64,000 nucleotides of DNA from Strongylocentrotus droebachiensis (lineage: Eukaryota; Echinodermata; Echinoidea; Camarodonta; Strongylocentrotidae): the NCBI GenBank assembly GCA_035222895.1, contig JAVYIG010006859.1, positions 1-64,000 on the forward strand, written 5' to 3'. The position numbers and the translations under genes are program-made. The first letter of the stretch is position 1. Every line of letters starts with the position of its first letter. The notes under the pieces are model-generated. The model ran no database searches, was not told the origin of the DNA, and worked only from the letters and a program-made list of their open reading frames with translations. Positions 58,260-64,000 of this stretch are shown here, one piece after another.

Positions 58260-61200
58260 GAACTCAAATGGAGTGCCCTGTAATTTCGCCATGGATTGTT
58301 TCCTGTCAACTAAATTTTTAAAAGCAAGAGGAAATCTGACGAGAATTACATCGCACAGTCTATTTCTGAACGTCTTTGCATTTCTGCAAAGTATTTGCGG
58401 TGGATGAACAACGTGGAAGCTGAAAGCATGTACTGTACACTGGATGTGAATCCATGGTATTAAAGTTTGTATTACGTCTATGGTACAATGTAGCATCCAT
58501 TCACAATATCACATGCTTGGATCACAATAGGCCTGTTTCCATTAGGCCTGAGTCGAAACGGGTCCCCGCCCGGGCCCCGACCGTCGAGCTGAAACCCGGT
58601 TTTTGGTTTTCGGGTATCGGGTTTTTCAAAAATTAAATTTCACACTGATATTTTGAAATATAGAACTAAAAATATGCAATTCACAAACTTATATTTCAAT
58701 ATAATCAAATAAATATGCTTAAGAAATAAATGGACATTGTTTCAGTTGACGGTAGGTGTTTTTATCACTCTAAAATTGAGGCTGCAAGAAAGGAATCACG
58801 CTTCGTGGTACCGATCGAGTGCGTTCAGAAACGGAAGTGGAAATAGATCAATGACCCACTGAAGACAGAGCAAGAAAGTGCCACACACGAGACTAAAATG
58901 TTGATCAGACTATTGCAATTAAATCGTAATACTCAAGGCATTAATTTAATTGTCAAAATATATCCACAACATAATGGTTTACCCTTGATAGTTTGATGAA
59001 GGAAAATAAATTAAAGCTCTTGAAATAACATCGAAGTGCCTTTCGTTCGTTCTAAAAATGTGTGTATAACGGCAAGCAGCAGTTACGAGTCAAGCTTGAT
59101 ATGCATGTTTACATCCCTACACCGTCATCCGACCTAATCGGAACAATAAGCATTAAACCAATTAAAAAACATCACGTAAGACTTTAAGGGACTCCAATTC
59201 AACAAAATTACCGTAAAATAATTATTTGCTTTGACAAATAATACTATAGATATTCATAATATCTTACAGAAATAATGATATTTCATGAGCTACGTACTCG
59301 ATATCAAGTTCAGCTAGCCATCATTTTGAAATGAGATGTAGTTGTCATGCAGTAGACTATAGAGGGCAGTATGCAGCAGAGAGGAAAAGGCGCGGGCCTG
59401 AGATACTGCAGCACAGTAGGCTATAGACAGAATACGGCAGCTCGCAGAGAGGAAAAAAAATCACGTAATAGGCACGTGAACAGCACTTCTTGGCGTCCGG
59501 CAGAAATTGTAATAGTATGGTATAAGCTACCTCTGGGCCAAAAATTGGTGCTTTTTGAAGAATCTGCACCAAACAACCCCTATTTAGCCCTAACAGCCCC
59601 CACGCATACAGCAAATACACGCAAATACAGCCAGCTTTGCATAGACATTATAATGTAACCAACAAACTTCCCTAATTTTTTTTAATCACAATAAACATGA
59701 CGTCATACTTGCCCAAAATGATTTATGTTCATTGTTTTTATATATTTGCTTACACATAGATTTAAGGTCACGGAAGCCATAGTTGATGTACATTGTAGGG
59801 CTTCATAAAGTACAAAAAGACAGACATAGTGCTAGAAAGAAATTGTATTCATACCCAATCATGCTTTGTTTTTGTTGTGTTCTTTCAGAACCATTTGAGA
59901 TGGTTTTGATTTTTTTTTATGAAGATAACGAAAAATCTTGTTCAACAATATACAATGTTTACATATTAACATTGTTTTATATTCATATAACTTACTTATA
60001 CCTACATAATTTTATAATGGGTCAAACTTCTGATTAAAAAAAAGGCTGAGCCAAGAAAATTAATTTTCATGTTGCCCTTTATTTTATGTTTTCTTCTTTT
60101 TAAGTTTTCTTCTTTTGGAGGAAATTGAAATGGCTTCTTTAATTTATAGTAAGCTTATTGAGAATCTTAGTTAACATGCTCCATTGTTTTTATCAACTAG
60201 AATGTCTACATAATGTTTACAACTTTGTGTCTACATTTACATCAAAATGGTGATTTAAAAAAAATATTTTTAAAAAAGGTAAGAAATTTGAGATCATGTT
60301 CAATTGAGTGTTTTCATTTTTGTTTTCTTCTTTCCCCCTTTTTTTCTGTCTTATTTTATGTGGTTTCTTCACTCATTAAACTCATCAGGAAACTCTTTAA
60401 ATTTTGTTAAAACAATTTGTCTTTTAAAACTTTGATACCTTTTATGCAGCAATGGCTGGTACAAGAAATATACTACCATCTTGCATACTAAATGTACTAC
60501 AGTACATCTACATGTAGCCTACTAGAAAGCCTGATGTTGAAGGCCCATAATTTCTTACTCAGCATGAAAAACATGTACTAGAGGGATATAAACAAAATAA
60601 ATTATTCATAGTGCGTATGGATGTAACCCCCCTAATGGCCTACGTAAAATTATAGAGCTTTATGTTATCTGCCTGACATGCATACAGAATCTTAATTTCC
60701 AAAAGTTTTCATCATTGTATCTACCCGTATCAAACCTTCATGTGAAGAATATTCTTCAAAGCAATTGGATTATGTCGAAGAAGAAAAATTGCCTTTAATT
60801 GAATTGTGTGAATGGAAGGATGTGTACATGTGTCCATTACACTTCAAGAACAAACAACAACAAAAAATGAAATTGACTTGTGCGAAATGTACTGTTGCTT
60901 TTGGGCGATTGTCGATCGGACACCTACATGTACAGTGTAATGTACATGACTTACATACATGTACTCTGATGACAATGGCCAATGGCTTGATTTTGTCAAA
61001 GATTTATTTAAAGTTAGCATTATGATAGAGGTTTAGGTAGCATTACATGAAGGTTAAGGGTCTTAGTTTAATAAAATAAAGCGTTGTGTTGGGACAAGGT
61101 ACCGGGTTAGCAATCTAAACTGTGTTATAAATCAACTGCACAGTAAAATATCACAAGAGCGTTTCTCTAAAATTTGCTTTCAACACTGTGTTTTCAACAG

Positions 61201-62400
61201 ATACAAGTATATTTGACATGACTTGTTATTGACAGCTCTTTGTGTATTTCTCAGGAGAGGGATAGCTGCACCGTGATGTAAACACTGGACTAAAATAGCT
61301 CTTCCCTAAACTATGCGGTAATGACCATGACACACATGCATCACCTCCCTCCCAGAGTCCCACACACATACATACATGTACATGTACATGTACAGTACAA
61401 GTCTTAGGCCTGTCTAAGAGGCTATTGAAGGCAAACTCGGTCCATATTCAGTTTGCAATAAGTTTGCACTCAGTTCATACTAAAAGGATACTATTAAAAT
61501 TCTGGGATTTTCATGTGTGGGGCCAAATTAAATTGTCAATTTTTTCTGAAGAGATAAAATGTAGTAAATTAGCTTGTAAATCTAAGCAAATTGGAACTAC
61601 AGTACATCTACATGTAGGCCTGCAAGTAAATTGCGTTCATTTATTTGTGTTTAACATCCCTGAATTAGTAAACAAAATCAGGAGTCAATAACATTGCCAA
61701 TTAGAGATCTCCACTCTAAAAAGAGTACAAAGAAAATTTCACTTGCATTTTATACCAAAATCTTAATGTCCCTATCTTTTCCTTCCCTTTTCCAAAAAAG
61801 ACTTCATCTAGACTCCAACTTTAATGCCATTCACACAATAAAAACAGAGACCTACAAGTGCACAGGACTTAAATAAGAAAAGTCCTCCCCCACCCCCCTA
61901 CTCTATTATGAAATAAAAATTTATCAGAACTTATTAATTTCATTTCTAAATATATAAATGTGTTTGTAAATACATGTAGCAGCTTTCATATCTCCCTCTA
62001 AACATGAAATAATTGAGTATAAAAGAAATAATTTAGAATATCAAGTCAGTATTAAGTCACATGCCAAACATGAGAGCAATTTGCACCTAGACTCTGATTA
62101 AGGTACTACACACAAATAAATTAATCATTTTTCTTTGTAACAAACACCTGTATCACTAAGTGTTTTTTTTCTTCAAGCAAGGTTATATACTGTACATAGT
62201 AGATTACAAAATAGTAATTATGATATAATTCCTCTACAAATGGAATTCATACATATCATAATAAAACATAAATGTTCAACTGATAAAACAAAAATGTTCA
62301 ACTTATAAAACATATATTTTCCACTTCTAAACATTGATTATTATTCCTAATATCATTGGTGATGATTTCCTTTACATTCCCAGACTAATTAACAATCCAG
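58260..62400. other. Upstream flank without recognised gene
   Basis: AT-rich DNA. It includes a GC-rich word cluster near 58,545-58,620, a short internal duplication around 59,350-59,455 (GCAGAGAGGAAAA-, CTATAGA-CAG), T-rich stretches around 59,900-60,420 and TACATGTACATGTA at about 61,376-61,394. No coding frame I can support. Confidence 0.55.
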
Positions 62401-62507
62401 CAACTGTCGCTACCACGTTACATTTTCCATGGGTACAATTAACATGATCAATCCTCATCATTCACATACAACGCAGTGCATGATTCATCTCACTGTACAA
62501 ACCTTAC

Positions 62508-62518
62508 CTGTAATACAT
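62508..62518 (-). CDS. NCOR1: Candidate alternative distal first coding exon (ATG TAT TAC AG)
   Basis: On the minus strand, ATG at 62,518 is followed by TAT TAC AG and a near-perfect donor CAG|GTAAGG. It has an in-frame TGA 15 nt upstream of the ATG and A at -3. The two-base overhang fits exon 2, which needs two bases before its first G, giving MYYRLPGGGQQLPEAISP. That would add 24 residues before MSPQHRD. The intron would be about 14.9 kb. A match this short can arise by chance in 15 kb, and vertebrate N termini do not help, so this is only a candidate. Confidence 0.22.
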
Positions 62519-63179
62519 CGTGAGTTTAGTTTGTCACGGGGCAGCACACTCACTGAGAAGCAACAGGTAGAGGAGACATGCGTGTATCACACAAAAGATC
62601 TCACATGCACAGGATACCACGGTTCCCATCATCCTTTCATCTCCTCCAACACATTGCCAACAAGGCACGGAATCAAATCATCGTGCGATTCCAATCTGAT
62701 GGAAAAACCGTCTCTCCCGGAGTCTACAAATCAATACGCCAATGTTCTTTTCTTTCTCTCTCTCTCTTTTTGTTGGCGCTTTTAAACATGCATGACAAGT
62801 GCGCCCCAATTAAACCACTCTTCCAGTCGTCAGTGGAATAATCTAGCTCTCCCTTTCCACAGCCGAGACTATCGTTTTGTGTGGAAAGCTTTCAAAAAAT
62901 TCACAAGCACATCGTGGCCTGAGAAAAAGACAGAAAATGTAATTACGCAATTCATAACTATAGAGAGGGATGCGGCATTTTGGTGAAGGAAGAAGGAGGA
63001 AGAGATCCCAAAGAAACGGCTCAGAGACAGACAGACAGAAGAACTGGGATGAAATGAGAAGTAGAAATCAGTTTTGAACGTTGGACAGGCCTGCCCGCAT
63101 TGATATGCATCAAGTCGACGTTTATACAAATGAAGTCTGGGCAGCCACGGCGTGGAAGCCACAAAATAACATTATGCAT

Positions 63180-63297
63180 CGTGTAATGAGCATCTCGATA
63201 GACAGAGAGACAGAGAGAGAGATAAGAAATAGATTGCATGAAAGGATGAAGTAAGCTCTCTAGCCTTCTCTCTCTCTCTCTCTCTCTCTCCCTCTCT
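63180..63297. repeat. (GA)n and (CT)n microsatellites in inverted arrangement
   Basis: GACAGAGAGACAGAGAGAGA near 63,198-63,222 and TCTCTCTCTCTCTCTCTCTC near 63,266-63,296, able to pair across about 45 bases. Confidence 0.8.
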
Positions 63298-63299
63298 TG

Positions 63300-64000
63300 G
63301 CATACACCAGCATACACCTATAATATGTAGATTGTATAGTAGCAGTAGTGTATTCAGCCTCCATGTACATTGCTACATTATCTCCTTCATATACCATGTA
63401 CTGTAGTTCTTTCAATAGCAAACCAATACCGTGTACATTATAGAGAGGAGCATTGTTATCCTTTGTATGCTTTGTCGCTTGCTGCAGACTTATCAAACAT
63501 TAATTTATATGTGACCCTGAAATACAATGCCAATTGTTCCAGCAATGTACCAGTATAATTTAGATGTCCTTGTAGCATAATACCCCAAAAGGTCATGTAA
63601 TATGTGTGCAATATGTACAATATTGGGGATGTCTTCAAAAAATACTATAATAATTTGGCTCGGTTTGTTATTCTTCTTTTTTTGGTTTAAGTTAATTGTT
63701 TTGCTATTACATTGTACATCTACTCTCAATGTACATGTAATGGTGACTTTATTACAAAATTGTCTCTAAAATATTTTGGAAAATATTAATATCTTAATCC
63801 TAAAATCACTTAAATGTACACTGTACATGTACATACAATGTATACACAAATGGTTCTACATTTTAATACTGATAATTGCAAATATGTTTTCATTATTGTT
63901 CCAAAAAAAAAAATATCCTACATGTACATTCACATGAATATGTACAGTACATTATAGTTGTTGATGAAAGGACAAAATAAGAGCCAATTTTAGAATATTT
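63300..64000. other. Right end of the window
   Basis: AT-rich, TACATGTA-rich DNA with no feature that I can support. Confidence 0.6.

Noticed and set aside
62429..62785. Plus-strand open frame of 118 codons
   Set aside because: No family resemblance, ends in a CT-rich run; it overlaps the candidate first exon on the opposite strand. Not supported as a gene.
1..64000. CRISPR array, prokaryotic operon or viral insertion
   Set aside because: The short repeats lack regular unique spacers, no clustered prokaryotic-type frames exist, and no viral-type polymerase or capsid frame was recognised.

Overview
The window is animal nuclear DNA carrying the 5' half of one large gene on the minus strand, plus its upstream flank. 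The gene is a nuclear receptor corepressor of the NCoR/SMRT family. Split codons, GT-AG junctions and protein similarity support 19 coding exons between about 47.57 kb and the left edge, giving about 1,311 residues. The C-terminal half, where receptor-binding boxes lie in vertebrate family members, is beyond position 1. I see no other convincing protein gene, no rRNA and no functional tRNA. AT-rich introns, many small inverted-repeat elements, tRNA-derived SINEs, TACATGTA-rich stretches and a single-copy-like corepressor suggest a marine invertebrate deuterostome, most likely an echinoderm such as a sea urchin. That species guess is inference.

Layout, in transcription order (right to left). 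48.9-64 kb is upstream DNA with only repeats and one candidate distal first exon near 62.51 kb. 48.37-48.86 kb is a CpG-rich block with a strong splice donor, the likely promoter and leader exon. Exon 2 (47.45-47.63 kb) holds the probable start codon. A 22.5 kb intron full of mobile elements follows, then exon 3 (24.8 kb, RRRPSLLSEF motif), exon 4 (19 kb, KRPRL motif), exon 5 (15.9 kb, coiled coil), exons 6-12 (15.1-7.9 kb, N-terminal repression region up to the deacetylase-activating domain), exon 13 (6.5 kb, SANT1), exons 14-16 (6.0-4.3 kb, linker and a cysteine-rich module), exons 17-18 (3.4-2.9 kb, SANT2), exon 19 (1.1-2.1 kb, long disordered region with many SUMO consensus sites) and exon 20 (1-595, cut by the window edge).

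By homology the encoded region binds GPS2 and TBL1 through the coiled-coil part and binds and activates HDAC3 through SANT1/DAD. SANT2 is expected to contact histone tails. The protein would act in the nucleus as a scaffold that represses genes bound by unliganded nuclear receptors.

The most notable observations are: a ten-cysteine, probably zinc-binding module between the SANT domains; a partial tandem triplication of the coiled-coil exon with its 5' splice site; composite DR4+DR1 nuclear-receptor half-site arrays, duplicated inside a mobile element in the large intron; a cluster of seven SUMO consensus sites; small inverted-repeat elements sitting 15-36 nt from splice sites; and several TTAA-flanked element families.
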